Translations under genes and position numbers: made by a program
Source: Atriophallophorus winterbourni
Taxonomy: Eukaryota; Platyhelminthes; Trematoda; Plagiorchiida; Microphallidae
Assembly (NCBI GenBank): GCA_013407085.1
Contig: JACCGJ010000678.1
Span: 62,001 to 126,000, forward strand
Length of the DNA stretch: 64,000 nucleotides
Reading direction: 5' to 3'
Shown here: in pieces, positions 35,201 to 45,232 of the stretch
How positions within the stretch are numbered: position 1 is the first letter of the stretch
How the letters are laid out: each line of letters opens with the position of its first letter
The notes under the pieces: generated by a model
The model's input: only the letters and a program-made list of their open reading frames with translations
What the model was told of the DNA's origin: nothing
Database searches by the model: none

Positions 35201-37303
35201 CCTAATGTATCTTATAAATTAAATAAATGCATAATATGGAAATGAGTTATAATTGTGAAAAATAAACTGTCCGAGAAACTCACCTTTTTTAGAACATCAA
35301 ATTAGATGGATGACAGTGGTGTTTGTGAACCAAGTCACTCACTCTCGAATCGATGCTGCTTTGAAGTAGTCTCAAATCTCCCTTTTTTACAATTTTCAGG
35401 CGATTTCTTTGCTTTGTAAGGAGTGTAGAAACTACACAGAACTGCGTTCCGCCATTTAAGATGATGGAAAGCAAAAAACAATGTTGAATTTCCTTCCATG
35501 AAGTTGAATAACTTTCTGGTATTTCTGTCAGCTGCTCTGCCAATCCGCTTATCCATCTCTGTGTCTAGCGAGAGATTATCCGCAATGGTTGAACCAATAT
35601 AGGTGAAATGATGTATGGGTTCAAGCAGACAGTTTTCGACAGTGATGATTGGGGCGATACAATCCCTTGACCAAGGACTTTGGTCTTGCTCATGCTGATT
35701 GTTAGCCCAAAGTCTTTGCATGTCAACGAAAAACAATCTATTAGCGACTGGAGGTTCTCTTTGGAGTGAACCATAAAGGCTGCATCGTCAGCAAACAGCA
35801 GGTCAAGAATCAAGATTTTATGGTGATAAAAAGCTAATGCTTTACACGTACCATTGGATGACAACTATTGCAAATCCCGTGCCTTGGTTTGTGCTCTCAA
35901 TCGGTTCAGGTTGAAAAGCTTGCCATAACATTCTTTCTATTTTAGTCCTAAAAGCAAGTGAAAGCACATACAAACATTTTTGTGGTACGGGACATTAACA
36001 ATGTTGGGAATCACTGCTCTAGCGATTTACCGTTCACTGTAATTCCATTTTTATTGGTTGAGTAGATCGCACCATTCATGCAGTTGTTTTTTGGATCTCG
36101 ATGCATGTTATTGTTGTGACGGCTGTTCTTTTCCCCTAAATCTACCGTTAGGTGTGTAAGTTCATTATATGGCTAAAAGCGGTTCGCCTAAGCATTTCCT
36201 GTAGCCTGCATTTCTTCTATGATTGTTACAGATCGAGTTATTTTCTTTGTCTCGAAATTCTATGTTTGAATATATCTGTTGTTGTCATCCAGCTATTTTT
36301 CTTTCCTTCTTTCAACTTAGATCCAATCAACGTGCAGATGTTGTTTGGAGCCAAACACCTCTTGGCAACATCTTAACCTTACATTGCATTTCATAGCATC
36401 CAATCTACTGTATCGACTTTGATTTCAGAGAGGCTTGAAGGACTCAAACTCATTTGCTAAACCTCAAATTTAGCACTGTTTTTCGCAGTTATACTTCCCA
36501 CCAGTGGAGTGCGCCATCGTCTAGTTCTAGTGTAACTTCGAATTAAGTCTGACCACCACTTTGACTACAAATTCATTGTTAGCCTTGTGATTTTTCGTAC
36601 ATTACCTCGAATTAGAACAAATAACAGCGTAAAACAAATTGCACTACGTATAAACAGGTCACCAGTTCTCATAAACTGGTGATGATTTTTGATTTCATTA
36701 GAACAAAAACGTTTTGGGTGATTCTGTTTTAAACAATAGAGATGCTAATGAGCTGCCACAGTTGTCTAATCGATTACTGTAGAATTATAATTAAACACAG
36801 AAAACATTAATTCTAAATTTTGATGCATCCTGGAAGATTTGTGAAGACATTCAATAAAATGACTGTGATTCCGTTTGCCAAACGGATTACTAGACTCTTC
36901 AATAAATCTAATTTTAAGTAAAAACTATCTAACTAGATTGCACTAACGCTAGGCTACGCATAATTTTTTTGTAGATTGCGTGTTTTTAAGAGCTACTCTG
37001 CTGACAAATCGCAAAGTGATTGCCACTCAAAACTCAAATCCTTCTGCAAGGCTCAATGTGAATGCGGCGGAATTCCTGCTTGGAGAACGGTTACAATTCT
37101 ATATCGAGGAACATCTAAATGAAGTATGTCTGGTACTTGACGTTTTTGTCAAATCGGGCCGACGCTTAAACGAAACAGTCTGCCTCATTGGTCGTTGCGT
37201 GACGGGTCCGGAAGGTCTGGCTTATGGCCAGGGTCTGGCACATTGGAATGCAATCGCTGATCAGCGTAGAATGATCAAACATACACACATTTTGTTCGCA
37301 TAA
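21455..37303 (+). CDS. Synaptotagmin-family tandem-C2 membrane protein (5 exons)
   Basis: The model joins 21455-21925, 28242-28680, 31496-32040, 35035-35146 and 36975-37303: 1896 nt, 631 residues, phases 0-1-0-1. The N terminus is short and luminal with NAT and NVT sequons. It is followed by one membrane helix at about residues 22-46 (LGLILVSLVSVVLFVALVYL) and a basic stop (RLKKYQR), then an acidic linker. C2A spans about residues 205-440 (RILLDVQVLEARCI, FYVKARI, LELRLDLKERD) with a long loop. C2B spans about 486-625 (GDLTFGMQYHPESAKLTLNP, then QGLAHWNAIADQRRMIKHTH). Synaptotagmins bind membranes and SNAREs in vesicle exocytosis. The usual DxxGxSDPYVK calcium loop of C2B reads HLPRGANCVFLRA here, so calcium binding is doubtful. 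Which synaptotagmin it is cannot be told. Confidence 0.85.
22122..22164 (-). ncRNA. Hammerhead-like motif a5 at the 3' side of the Penelope element
   Basis: Minus strand: CUGACGA, helix II GCUUUU/AGAAGC, then GAAUCGUUUG. The A15.1 position has changed to U, so self-cleavage is unlikely. Confidence 0.5.
22318..22743 (-). pseudogene. Penelope-like GIY-YIG endonuclease domain (degenerate)
   Basis: Reads HLKDKTPLGCATNRIYKEHC (the first Cys pair of the domain is diverged), then RDSALAEHVLDT and RERLHTEAVEITKAGTNAVN KVDGAD, the E-containing end of the domain. In Penelope elements it nicks the target DNA. The N-terminal GIY and YIG strands are not preserved. Confidence 0.75.
23217..23250. repeat. 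(TA)n microsatellite inside the Penelope RT
   Basis: About 33 bp of TA, directly next to the codons for WIYVDD. Confidence 0.95.
23250..24125 (-). pseudogene. Penelope-like reverse transcriptase (broken)
   Basis: PRFYGLYKIHK, FDFVRRLSTVTIGEDEMMVS, FDVSSLFTNVDTTSALELAR and MGSPTSPLLANMYMEHFEGI are Penelope RT blocks. The N-terminal half (GGPYNVIDNRRATTIMNNRK) is in another frame. The catalytic IYVDDTFAIIKRNRLEAFYS is separated from the fingers by the TA run at 23217-23250. Confidence 0.85.
24431..25914. other. Synaptotagmin intron 1 sequence, nothing recognised
   Basis: No coding frame or repeat terminus could be supported. Confidence 0.4.
25915..26014 (+). other. Possible 100-nt alternative (poison) exon in synaptotagmin intron 1
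   Basis: It has a clean acceptor (gaatattgcag) and a strong donor (gtaagg), with an open protein-like frame SVQEHNIISERHSSKYLYDK. Its length is not a multiple of three, so including it between exons 1 and 2 shifts the frame to a TGA at 28328-28330 and removes both C2 domains. It may be chance. Confidence 0.3.
27440..27900 (-). repeat. Dispersed repeat family R1, copy 6
   Basis: Contains ctgtccaacgctaattgcgt, cgaatcccacaacataagcg and, at its far end, gttcgtgattagcaat, so the whole length is present. Confidence 0.75.
28242..28680 (+). CDS. Synaptotagmin exon 2: linker and first half of C2A
   Basis: The acceptor is cacgtttcag. Reads TISLEPLKPILKNPIQKSPG, then WALRTDKAERGFLVFLLNIN and RILLDVQVLEARCIMSAQHE. 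The donor is gtaagt, phase 1. Confidence 0.85.
29024..30294 (-). mobile_element. Tigger/pogo-like DNA transposon, internally deleted
   Basis: The minus strand keeps a pipsqueak-type helix-turn-helix (NGQMTKSAISKKYGLAKSTL STFLQQKKQL) at about 29685-29800. It then jumps to the acidic transposase C terminus (EEYVNFDNDIQTSGDQTVSE, KDARSALDLCRRFFRIEGRD) at 29326-29640. The whole DDE catalytic core is missing, and the join and the DKKGKF region are out of frame. The right end reads CAGTGGAACCC inward and the left end is diverged. The limits are approximate. Confidence 0.75.
30943..30983 (-). ncRNA. Hammerhead-like motif b1
   Basis: Minus strand: helix I CCAC, core CUGAUGA, helix II GGC/GCC around AAACA (with one unpaired base on each side), GAAA, helix III ACC/GGU, U, then GUGG closing helix I with four pairs. 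This is the best-paired copy of family b. Confidence 0.55.
31072..31110 (+). ncRNA. Degenerate hammerhead-like motif b2
   Basis: Plus strand: GUUGAUGGCAAACGGCC then AGAAACUG. It lost C3 and part of the core. With b1 it forms an inverted pair centred near 31020; both arms carry the same upstream block (actgtttcaaggctcgct / gagcccggtaaaca side). Confidence 0.4.
31496..32040 (+). CDS. Synaptotagmin exon 3: second half of C2A
   Basis: Starts ARTSSSMLSLNTTTNKNAHL after a split Gly. VFWHAITLE, NQLELRLDLKERD and RLLGSVHIPLT match C2 strands 5 to 7. A Ser/His-rich loop of about 60 residues is unusual. The exon ends with a charged linker (DHEGKDEEEVEG). Confidence 0.85.
32728..32772 (-). ncRNA. Hammerhead-like motif b3
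   Basis: Minus strand: core CUGAUGA, weak helix II around CAAACA, CGAAAC, helix III ACUGGU and a canonical GUC cleavage triplet, then GUGG. Helix II pairing is poor. Confidence 0.4.
33430..33828 (-). repeat. Dispersed repeat family R1, copy 7
   Basis: Runs outward from about 33828. It mirrors copy 8, which starts four bases away. Confidence 0.7.
33832..34425 (+). repeat. Dispersed repeat family R1, copy 8
   Basis: The longest copy. Starts gatgaatgctaatcacgagc, contains a TATA-like gcttatataaagtcgg, gcgtttgaccaatcggcttt and ggttcgtgggtgaacgcg, and ends after taacatggttaatgctgaac. Confidence 0.8.
35035..35146 (+). CDS. Synaptotagmin exon 4: start of C2B
   Basis: ELVDRGDLTFGMQYHPESAK is the classic opening of a synaptotagmin C2B (G-D-L, Y-x-P-x-x-x-x-L). 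Acceptor ctag, donor gtaagt, phase 1. Confidence 0.88.
35168..36016. mobile_element. hAT-like termini enclosing an RTE fragment
   Basis: The left end is CAGTGTTTCTAAAAG and the right end, read inward, is CAGTGATTCCCAACA. The flanking octamers gtctagat and ctctagcg agree at 5 of 8 positions, which suggests a decayed 8 bp target duplication. There is no transposase. Confidence 0.4.
35290..35960 (-). mobile_element. RTE-like LINE fragment in synaptotagmin intron 4
   Basis: The minus strand encodes DLLFADDAAFMVHSKENLQS (catalytic FADD) and KDFGLTISMSKTKVLGQG. After a frameshift come FTYIGSTIADNLSLDTEMDK RIGRAA and LWRNAVLC-like blocks. It is 5' and 3' truncated, and antisense to the host gene. 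Confidence 0.85.
36975..37303 (+). CDS. Synaptotagmin exon 5: rest of C2B and stop
   Basis: Reads CVFLRATLLTNRKVIATQNS, FYIEEHLNEVCLVLDVFVKS and HWNAIADQRRMIKHTHILFA, then TAA. The HW and W-type end matches the C-terminal helix of synaptotagmin C2B. Confidence 0.88.
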
Positions 37304-37393
37304 CAAAATAATCAATGGTTCGTTGTTCGACCCAATGGACTGTTTCAAAGTGTTTGTTGTCCTTTTTGTTGCTGTTTTTGTTGTTAAACGATA

Positions 37394-37399
37394 AATAAA
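37394..37399 (+). promoter_or_regulatory. Polyadenylation signal of the synaptotagmin-like gene
   Basis: AATAAA lies 91 bases after the stop codon. Confidence 0.65.
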
Positions 37400-37403
37400 G
37401 ATA

Positions 37404-38189
37404 CCGTTTATCTCCTGACAGAAACATTACGATGGTCGTTTGGGTTTATCGAGACGTGACACAGCTAAAGTTCCATTTTCAGCATATAAAAAGATTAGAA
37501 CATCACAATCGGACAGTCTGGATATATTTTATTTGTATCATTTATCACAAATCTAACTTTGTTGTAATATAAAACACTTTACCAAAGTTGATTGATTTTG
37601 GGGCCCTACCATCACGTGCTAACTGCAAATCGGATTCATATCTGAATATCGGTAGTTTGCAGAAGGATTTATAGTTCATGAAACAAAATCGGTAAAAAAG
37701 CATGAGGTTACTAACATAAAAAATATAGTTCGTATTAACTCAAAAAAGACCATTCGTATCAAATAAATTTAGCATAATCATCAGTTTCAATAGAGACCCA
37801 TGTTAACATTTTTGTTGAATATTTTGACAAAAGCATTTGTCACTAATAATACATTTCTCAAACATTTATCAGGGCAATGAGCGTTTAATTAACCACATCG
37901 AAACAGAAATTGTTTGTGACCAAAATGGACGTGCGAATACTCAAGGGGCAAATGGTAACTCCTAAAATCGATAGAATTCAGACGTACTCATCAAATCCCC
38001 TTTACACGTTAATGAATGCGAAGCAGCAAAATCTGTATAAAACATGATTATTCAAAATATATACAGAAACGAAACCTCGCCTTCGAGACCCAAGAAGGTT
38101 GACCGGAATTGTTTGACGTGTAAACGTTGGGTGTCCTAGTTTGTTCATTTAATAGTTTTCGGATGTGATCCTCGCACAGATCGATAGCA
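37404..38189. other. Intergenic, nothing recognised
   Basis: AT-rich sequence between the synaptotagmin 3' end and the first intergenic LINE. Confidence 0.4.
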
Positions 38190-39594
38190 GGATGAGATAA
38201 CTCCAAAGTTGCTCAAAACCTGTCATGCACAGCTATCTGAACCTCAATCCTGCATGTTTAATAATTTGCTTCAAGCTGGTGTGGTACCAAAAGACTGGAG
38301 ATTGGGAAAAATAATACCCATTTACAACGGTGGTTGCCGTTCTGAAGTTAAAAATTACAAGACGGTGACATTGATGCCTTCGGGATCAACAGTTTTTGAG
38401 CGAATGATAATCGCAGAAATAGTGCGACATCTGGAGACGAACCAACTTTTGGCAGTTGCTCAACATGGATTTCGCAGAAATCGCTCTTGTCTAACAAATT
38501 TGATGGCAAGCTTAGACGATTGGACAAGGGTTGCTGTATTCATGCGTGCTATCTGGACATTGCTAAAGCTTTCGACAGAGTTTATCATAATTTACTCTTG
38601 AACAAGCTAAAGAAACACGGTATTGCTGGGAGGCTATATGAATTGATAAGTGATTACATCAGCAACAGAGACATCCGAGTTCGGGTGGACGGCTTATTAT
38701 CGAAGAAAGTCGATGTCACTAGCGGTGTTCCAGAAGGCTCAGTGCTTGGACCAATACTGTTTCTAGTATATGAACAATATACCAATACCAAATGACAGTA
38801 AGATGGTTTTGTTTGCTGACGATATAAAAGTATGAAGGCGAATCAGCAATGCTGACGATTGTATTTTGCTGCAAATCGATTTGAATGCTCTGTAAGATCA
38901 TTCAGCTCGGTCGTGATCTTGGCATTTCCTATCAATACAAGCTCGGCGACAGAAACCTGCAGTACACTGAAGAAGAAAAGGACCTCGGTGTCTTGATTTG
39001 CGGTAGTTTTAAAAATGGTCTACATTGCTAAGCCGTTTACAAAAGCGCGTCTCGGCTGCTCGGCATGTTGCGGCGGATATTTGGACGTGTTTGTCTCTCA
39101 TGATGAACACATATATACATCCGGTTCTAGACTATGCCGCACAAGCCTGGATACCATGGCTCCAAAAAGACATCTTACTTCAGGATCGCGTATATCAGAG
39201 AGCTTATAAGCTTGTCATTGGACTCGAAAACACACCATTCGCCGGGCGACTCAGACGACTGGAGCTGAGGACACTTGCACAAAGAAGAATGCGAGGTGAT
39301 TTCATCCCCGCATATAAAATACTTACTACTGTTTCCCAACCCGTGTAGTTATTATTCCACATTCAATCGTCCAGTAACAGCCGTGGTCATGGTTGCAAGT
39401 TGGAAATACCACATTCCAAACAGAACTGCCGCAAGTATTTTTAGTCGGTGCGTGTGTGCTTTGTTTTGAATTCCCTACCTGTCGATTTGGTAAGCTCAAA
39501 AAGTTTATTTATATTCAAAACGAAACTTGACGATTATATGAGAGCTAATCCGAATTTTGCCCCGAACTATTAATAAACTATCATCGTCCAATTG

Positions 39595-39644
<50 letters not shown>

Positions 39645-39716
39645 ACGATGATATATATATATATAGTTCCACTCTATGGTTATTGTAAAGTTAATTGTTT
39701 TTTCAACCATACATCT
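38190..39716 (+). mobile_element. CR1-like LINE copy B, 5'-truncated
   Basis: The plus strand runs from SEPQSCMFNNLLQAGVVPKD through FRRNRSCLTNLM, ACYLDIAKAFDRVYHNLLLN, GVPEGSVLGPILFLVY, LFADDIKV (near 38810), NTYIHPVLDYAAQAW and the tail VCFVLNSLPVDLV, to a 3' end with ctatggttattgtaaag. Lesions: a 13 bp deletion near 38530, a 2 bp deletion after ILFLVY and TGA after FADDIKV. A (TA)n run sits in the 3' UTR. Confidence 0.85.
39597..39664. repeat. (TA)n microsatellite in a LINE 3' end
   Basis: Two TA runs separated by tggacgatga, about 68 bp in all. Confidence 0.95.
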
Positions 39717-39995
39717 TGAATCTTGAAACATAGCCCACTGACAATCCGGATGGAGACACAGATGCATTGTTTTTCATAAAGAATTTCATTTGACGCGTGC
39801 ACGTAAACACCCCACTCCATTTAACTAAGCCTAATTTGCCACAAAAATTTTACATCACATATGCAAAAACTACAACCATTACCGCTCGATTAGGTTGTCC
39901 TACGTGCTTCAATAAATATGATATGGCGGTTTACTGACATTTAATCCTCAGTTTGAAAACTTCTGAAGAATGCAGAATACCTTCAAATGATTCAT

Positions 39996-40250
39996 TCAAT
40001 ATTTATTTATCAAACATGGGTCACTTGGGAGGGATGGGAGAGTGCATGTTGGGTCTTTCCTTCTTATACTGTTTTGATGCCTGTTGAGTGTCCGCGAGAT
40101 AGCACTCTTTTGAGGTAATGCCATTAGCGTGCCTAATGACAGACCGAATGTGACCGAAGTCCGTGAGGCAGAAGGGGTTGCATTCATTTCTAACATTTTT
40201 TCCTTCATTTTAGCCACTGCATTCTTCACCAAAACTTTTGCTTTTTGCAC
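39996..40250 (-). other. Unrecognised open stretch
   Basis: Minus-strand frame of 84 codons starting MQKAKVLVKNAVAKMKEKML. There is no known motif, no splice sites and no homologous copy in the window. Probably not a gene. Confidence 0.2.
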
Positions 40251-40977
40251 TCGTGATTGTGAAGTGTGAAATTACACACGCTATCATCGTCAGATGTAAC
40301 TAATCTGCCTTTACACATATGTGTGACATACTTACTACATCTCCAACTAATATTGCCATTATTTGATTATTTCTCGAAGCAAAACTCGCTTCCCATGTAA
40401 ATTAATGTCCTTCGACCTTTGCTACTTGTACCATATTCAGAGTCATTACACAAATTTAAATATCTTCTTATCTTAAATACCTTCCCTGGAGATTAATTGT
40501 CTCGAGATGAAGTGACCGGGTAGATATTTTACAAATGAACAAAAGCAACAGACTTTCTAGACTTTTAGGTATATATGAACAAACATTTATCATTTAATTT
40601 CGACGCATAGCACTCGAATTCAAGCTTTGGAGAACTAATACCATCCAGGTACGTCACATCAAGATGCAAGATTCAATAAATGAAAACATTTGGAAAACGC
40701 ATAAATACAATAATAAATGGATGTTTTGCCAGAATAATCATTATCAGAATCTTGACCTGACTGTGCGACTACTACGTTCGAGGTTTCCAATTTGATTTTG
40801 AAGGTTGACTGACTTTATGATGATTTGATTTTTATTGGTTGCAAATTCAAACGAAAATAAACAGGCCTGTCTATCTTAACGAGCGCAGCACCTACCATGG
40901 CCTGTGCATTTCTTAGCCATGTTAGGATTGGTCAGGTGAATGGAATTTAAGCTTGATCTCTGTTCGTACTGAGACCC

Positions 40978-41023
40978 TTAATCTGACGAAGCTTCTGTGT
41001 TAGAAGCGAAACGTTACCAAAAA
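40978..41023 (+). ncRNA. Hammerhead-like motif a6
   Basis: CUGACGA, helix II GCUUCU/AGAAGC (six perfect pairs) around GUGUU, then GAAACGUUACC. It has the best helix II of family a, but helix I is weak (UUAAU against ACCAA). Confidence 0.5.
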
Positions 41024-41619
41024 AGCTCTCACACTGATTCACTACAAACTTTCCTTTTCATGAATATGATTCCCCGATCTTTCACGAACATTTTCTATTA
41101 CAAATAAGCAATGTTTAGCTATACTTGCCTCATTGAAATGTTCAACACGCATGTTTAAACTTGTATTTTGCTGGTTGCTGGACATCAAGGATTAGAATGT
41201 TAGTCCTAAGGGAAAATTACAAAATGTTGATTGGAAATCATATTCAGTCTCTTATGTGCAAGATCAGTTAGACTCAAATAAAGTGAAGATCAGATGCAGT
41301 GTAGAAGTGTTCATATTTTTCAATGTGTTCGGGTGCTTCTTGTGGAGTAGCCTATGTATCTTTCATTGCAAACTAAACACTTACGTATTCTGATTAAAAA
41401 TCAGGGTGTGGTCGAAAAATTGTGATGGATACTAGTTAGTTTGCATGTTTAGAAACCTAATACAAACAAACAATCTAGAGGGAAATTAAACAAAATTCCA
41501 TAGCGCTCGTATTATATGATAATAAAATTATAAACCTAGACCGTAGTAGAATCAAAAGTTTAAACAGTTCAGAGAAACAGGAATTTTTGGAAAGAAATTA
41601 TACAATGTTCGTTTTGAAC

Positions 41620-43226
41620 ACTATTTCATTGGACGGGTTCACAAAGTTTTACAACAGAACCAAAGACAGACAATAGGATTCTGATTGTCGTGCATGGTCA
41701 GAGTATTCAGTATTCAATGACAGTTTATTTTCGGATGACCAGTTGTACAAAGTATTCAAATCGTTTTGCAGCAAAATACAATCATCAACATTGCTGATTC
41801 GCCTTTCACACTTTTATATCGTCAGCAAACAAAACCATCTTACTGTCATTTGGTATTGGTATATTGTTCATATACTAGAAACAGTATTGGTCTAAGCACT
41901 GAGCCTTGTGGAACACCGCTAGTGACATCGATTTTCTTCGATAATAAGCCGTCCACCCGAACTCGGATGTCTCTGTTGCTGAGGTAATCACTTATCAATT
42001 CATATAGCCTCCCAGCAATACCGTGTTTCTTTAGCTTGTTCAAGAGTAAATTATGATAAACTCTGTCGAAAGCTTTGGGAGTGTCCAGATAGCACGCAAG
42101 AATACAGCCATCCGTATCTACAACCCTTGTCCAATCGTCAAAGCTTGTCATCAAATTTGTTAGACAAGCGCGATTTCTGCGAAATCCATGTTGAGCAACT
42201 GCCAAAAGTTGGTTCGTCTCCAGATGTCGGAATATTTCTGTGGTTATCATTCGCTCAAAAACTGTTGATACCGAAGACATCAATGTCACCGTCTTGTAAT
42301 TTTTAACTTCAGAACGGCAACCACCGTTGTAAATGGGTATTATTTTTCCCAATCTCCAGTCTTTTGGTACCACGCCAGCTTGAAGCAAATTATTAAACAT
42401 GCAGGATTGAGGTTCAGATAGCTGCGCATGACATCTTTTGAGCAACTTTGGAGTTATCTCGTCTGGTCCGTTTAATTTTCGTAAGTGCTGCGCTATTACA
42501 ATCGGAGTAATCAATACTGCACTCAAGGTCGGTCGGTCAAGTCGAATGTTTGGTTCCTGAGCAGGCTCTGTGGATTTCGGCGCAAAACCTCTGGCATAAA
42601 AGTCTGCTAACAGGTCAGCGGTCTGCTTAAAGTTCATATTCAGGTGTCTCTGATGGATGATCATCCCGGCTATAGAGCTGGAGAAAGTTGAAATCCCTCA
42701 TTATCAATATTTGAGCATTGTACCGCGTTGTTACATAGTGCAAAGCATTAATCAGTTTTTGTTTAGGTCGAGAGTTGCTATTGGAGAACGATAGATCACT
42801 CCAATAATGCATTGGTCTCCAGAAATAAGAGTTAGAGAGTGTCAGTTATATCAAGGGTCTGGTCGTTCATAGCTCTCCAGATAAACGATTGCTTGAAGTA
42901 GAGTGCTGCTTCTCCACCATCACTTAAACGGTCACGCCGTAATAGAGACATGCTGGACAAAGAGAGTTCATTATCAGACAATGAGGCATGGAACCAGGTT
43001 TCTGTTATTGCAACTATGTCTGGCGCCGTTTCATTACACATCTAGGACAATTCGATTAATTTGTTGAGAAGGCTGTTTGCGTTTGATAGATGCACTTAAT
43101 CGTAGTTTTCGTCAGTAACGACGGGTTGTAAACTAAAGTTATTGGTCCGGCTTCTCTGGAATCGGACTTAACAAGTAGGCAAGGACAGTCAACCATTCAA
43201 TAACGGAACTTGACACGAAAATGGAT
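41620..43226 (-). mobile_element. CR1-like LINE copy C, 3'-truncated
   Basis: In minus-strand order: a piece of AP endonuclease (ANSLLNKLIELS, then CNETAPDIVAITETWFHASL), a linker, and reverse transcriptase from RKLNGPDEITPKLLKRC to GVPQGSVLRPILFLVY and FADDIKV. It ends near 41620 before the thumb. It shares with copy B the 2 bp deletion after ILFLVY and the TGA after FADDIKV. Confidence 0.85.
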
Positions 43227-43238
43227 AAGGTATGTCCG

Positions 43239-43732
43239 GGTGGTCAAACCGTCACATGGCATAGGCAGCTAAAAATTCTTACTAGTAACCTTTCCAAAGT
43301 AGGCGCAGCGCGTCTTCCAGGTTGGTGTCCCCGCGATCATATATCGCAATGGTTAGTTACGCTTCAGGATATGTCCCGAAACCGTGCTCAATGGCGGTCT
43401 TGCACTAAACATCTTCTTGGAGTGTTTGCATAACCTTGTATGTTGTCAAGCGGAGTGACGAGAAAAGCTTATTATGATGCATGGCAGTGAAAGCCGCAAG
43501 GAAGCTGCCGTGCTGATGTTGCTCTACTCGTTCACGAAATTTGTTTGAATGCATGTTCCATTCGAGGTGTAGGCACCTCTTCCCAGTTTTTTTTGCTTAC
43601 TCTTCTATAGAAGCCGTAGCAATTTAAGTCCCACCCTTCCCATCTTTTAGGATTTTACTTTTTCATGGTTGTATGGCAGTTAAGCATTCGGTACGTGCTA
43701 CCGGTGTAATGCTGTCTTTGATGATGATGATG
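43239..43732 (+). mobile_element. RTE-like LINE, 5'-truncated, with perfect target duplication
   Basis: The insertion is bracketed by AAGGTATGTCCG at 43227-43238 and 43733-43744. It encodes only the end of the RTE polyprotein (GGQTVTWHRQLKILTSNLSK to WRSCTKHLLGVFA) and ends in a (TGA)n tail, as RTE elements do. Confidence 0.92.
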
Positions 43733-43744
43733 AAGGTATGTCCG

Positions 43745-44244
43745 CCTGTCACATTCTCAACACATACATTAAGCAAGTGTCCTTCGGTAGACACAACTCT
43801 ATAGGTCAGAATAATATCGCATCGTATCCTCCTTCGGGTAGTCACCTATACCCGGAAGTCTTTCGGTGTACGGATTATTGCGAAGACCCATCACTAAGTT
43901 GTTTTTCTTTGATAGATTTTATCAAAGAGAGCAATATCTTTTCGCAGGCAAGAAGCCCAGACTTCTGCCGCATATTCCATCGTATGGCGAAGGTAGACGT
44001 TCATTATCCTCGTTAACGTTCATAGCGAGAATCTTCCAAATATTCTTCGAAAGATACCTGACAATATGCTGGTTTGTCGATATATATTCTGGCAGTGAAC
44101 CGTACTCTTCAGGTTTCCACTAATACATACTCCATCAATGGAAACGGTGCATCATCTTTATTTCCTCTGATCACAAACTATAAAGTTTTTTTAATAAAAA
44201 ACGACGTGTATATAAACCAAAAATTTATTGCTCTTTTTTCACTG
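43745..44244. other. Intergenic, unclassified
   Basis: It may be the 5' continuation of the LINE copy C sequence that the RTE insertion split; no domain is readable. Confidence 0.3.
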
Positions 44245-45165
44245 CTCCCTTTCCGTGTATTGAAGATGAAGAATGACTTTATTCGTGTTCACGAATTTTC
44301 AGCAATAGATTAATTTCTCCACATAATACCAATACAAAAATATGTATAGCGTGCGCACAATGAAATAATACATAGGCCAATGAACTGTCAGGTTACCTCG
44401 GGCTAGACAAATGTGACGGGAATAAAAAAAGAATTAAAAAACAGGACATCTCAGCGTGAATTAAAAATAGGTGAGCGTTTCTCCAACTTCATAGCATCAA
44501 TAAATTAGGTTCGTTATATAATGCAAATAAAATATAATATATGAAGTGCCACACAATAAAGTAATACTTGGGCTAAAAAAGTGTCAGGTTACCATGGGCT
44601 GGACAAATGTTAGGGGAATTTGAAAAATTAACTCGAAAAATAACTGGGACATCGTGGCATCATTAGAAAATTGTCAAGCGTTCTTTCAACTCTGTAACAG
44701 CTTTTGATTGCTGTACCATGTATCGGGCCAAGTATGGGATAAAAGAATTTCTAAATTTATTCGTTCTTGAATAGGGAATAACGTACTGGCTTCGGGTGGA
44801 GGAAAAAGATCTGCAAGAAACAAGGCTTTTGTTCAATGGATGTAAACTATCAGTAGAAATGTTCGCGATCAATCTGCTGCATTCACGAAAATGACGATTG
44901 ACAATAGTGTCACGAATGTCATCAGCGGAAACACAACTCAGTCTTGAGATGAGCTTAATGCATCTTCTGATCATCGTAAAATCCTTTTCCAAGAGGCCGG
45001 AAAAAATCACAGGAGATGCGAAAAGAAGGTGAGGAATGATATAAGAAAAAACGAAAAGTTGAATGACATTTGGTGGAACGGAGAAAGAACGGAGACGTAG
45101 TGCGTAGAACGACAGTTGGCGCACTTTTGTACATTTCATTGTTTTGTTGAACGGCACCATATCTG
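44245..45165 (-). mobile_element. LINE 3' fragment, jockey-like group
   Basis: The minus-strand tail reads VIQLFVFSYIIPHLLFASPV and RNSFIPYLARYMVQQSKAVT, a reverse transcriptase thumb and C terminus. It is the best preserved of three copies; the others are at 13.5 and 53.6 kb. Confidence 0.75.
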
Positions 45166-45177
45166 TATCACAATGAG

Positions 45178-45178
<1 letters not shown>

Positions 45179-45229
<51 letters not shown>
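45179..45229. repeat. (TA)n microsatellite
   Basis: About 51 bp of perfect TA next to the LINE fragment. Confidence 0.95.

Positions 45230-45232
<3 letters not shown>

Noticed and set aside
43740..44016. 92-codon plus-strand open frame after the RTE insertion
   Set aside because: Starts inside the target duplication and lacks any domain; likely chance.
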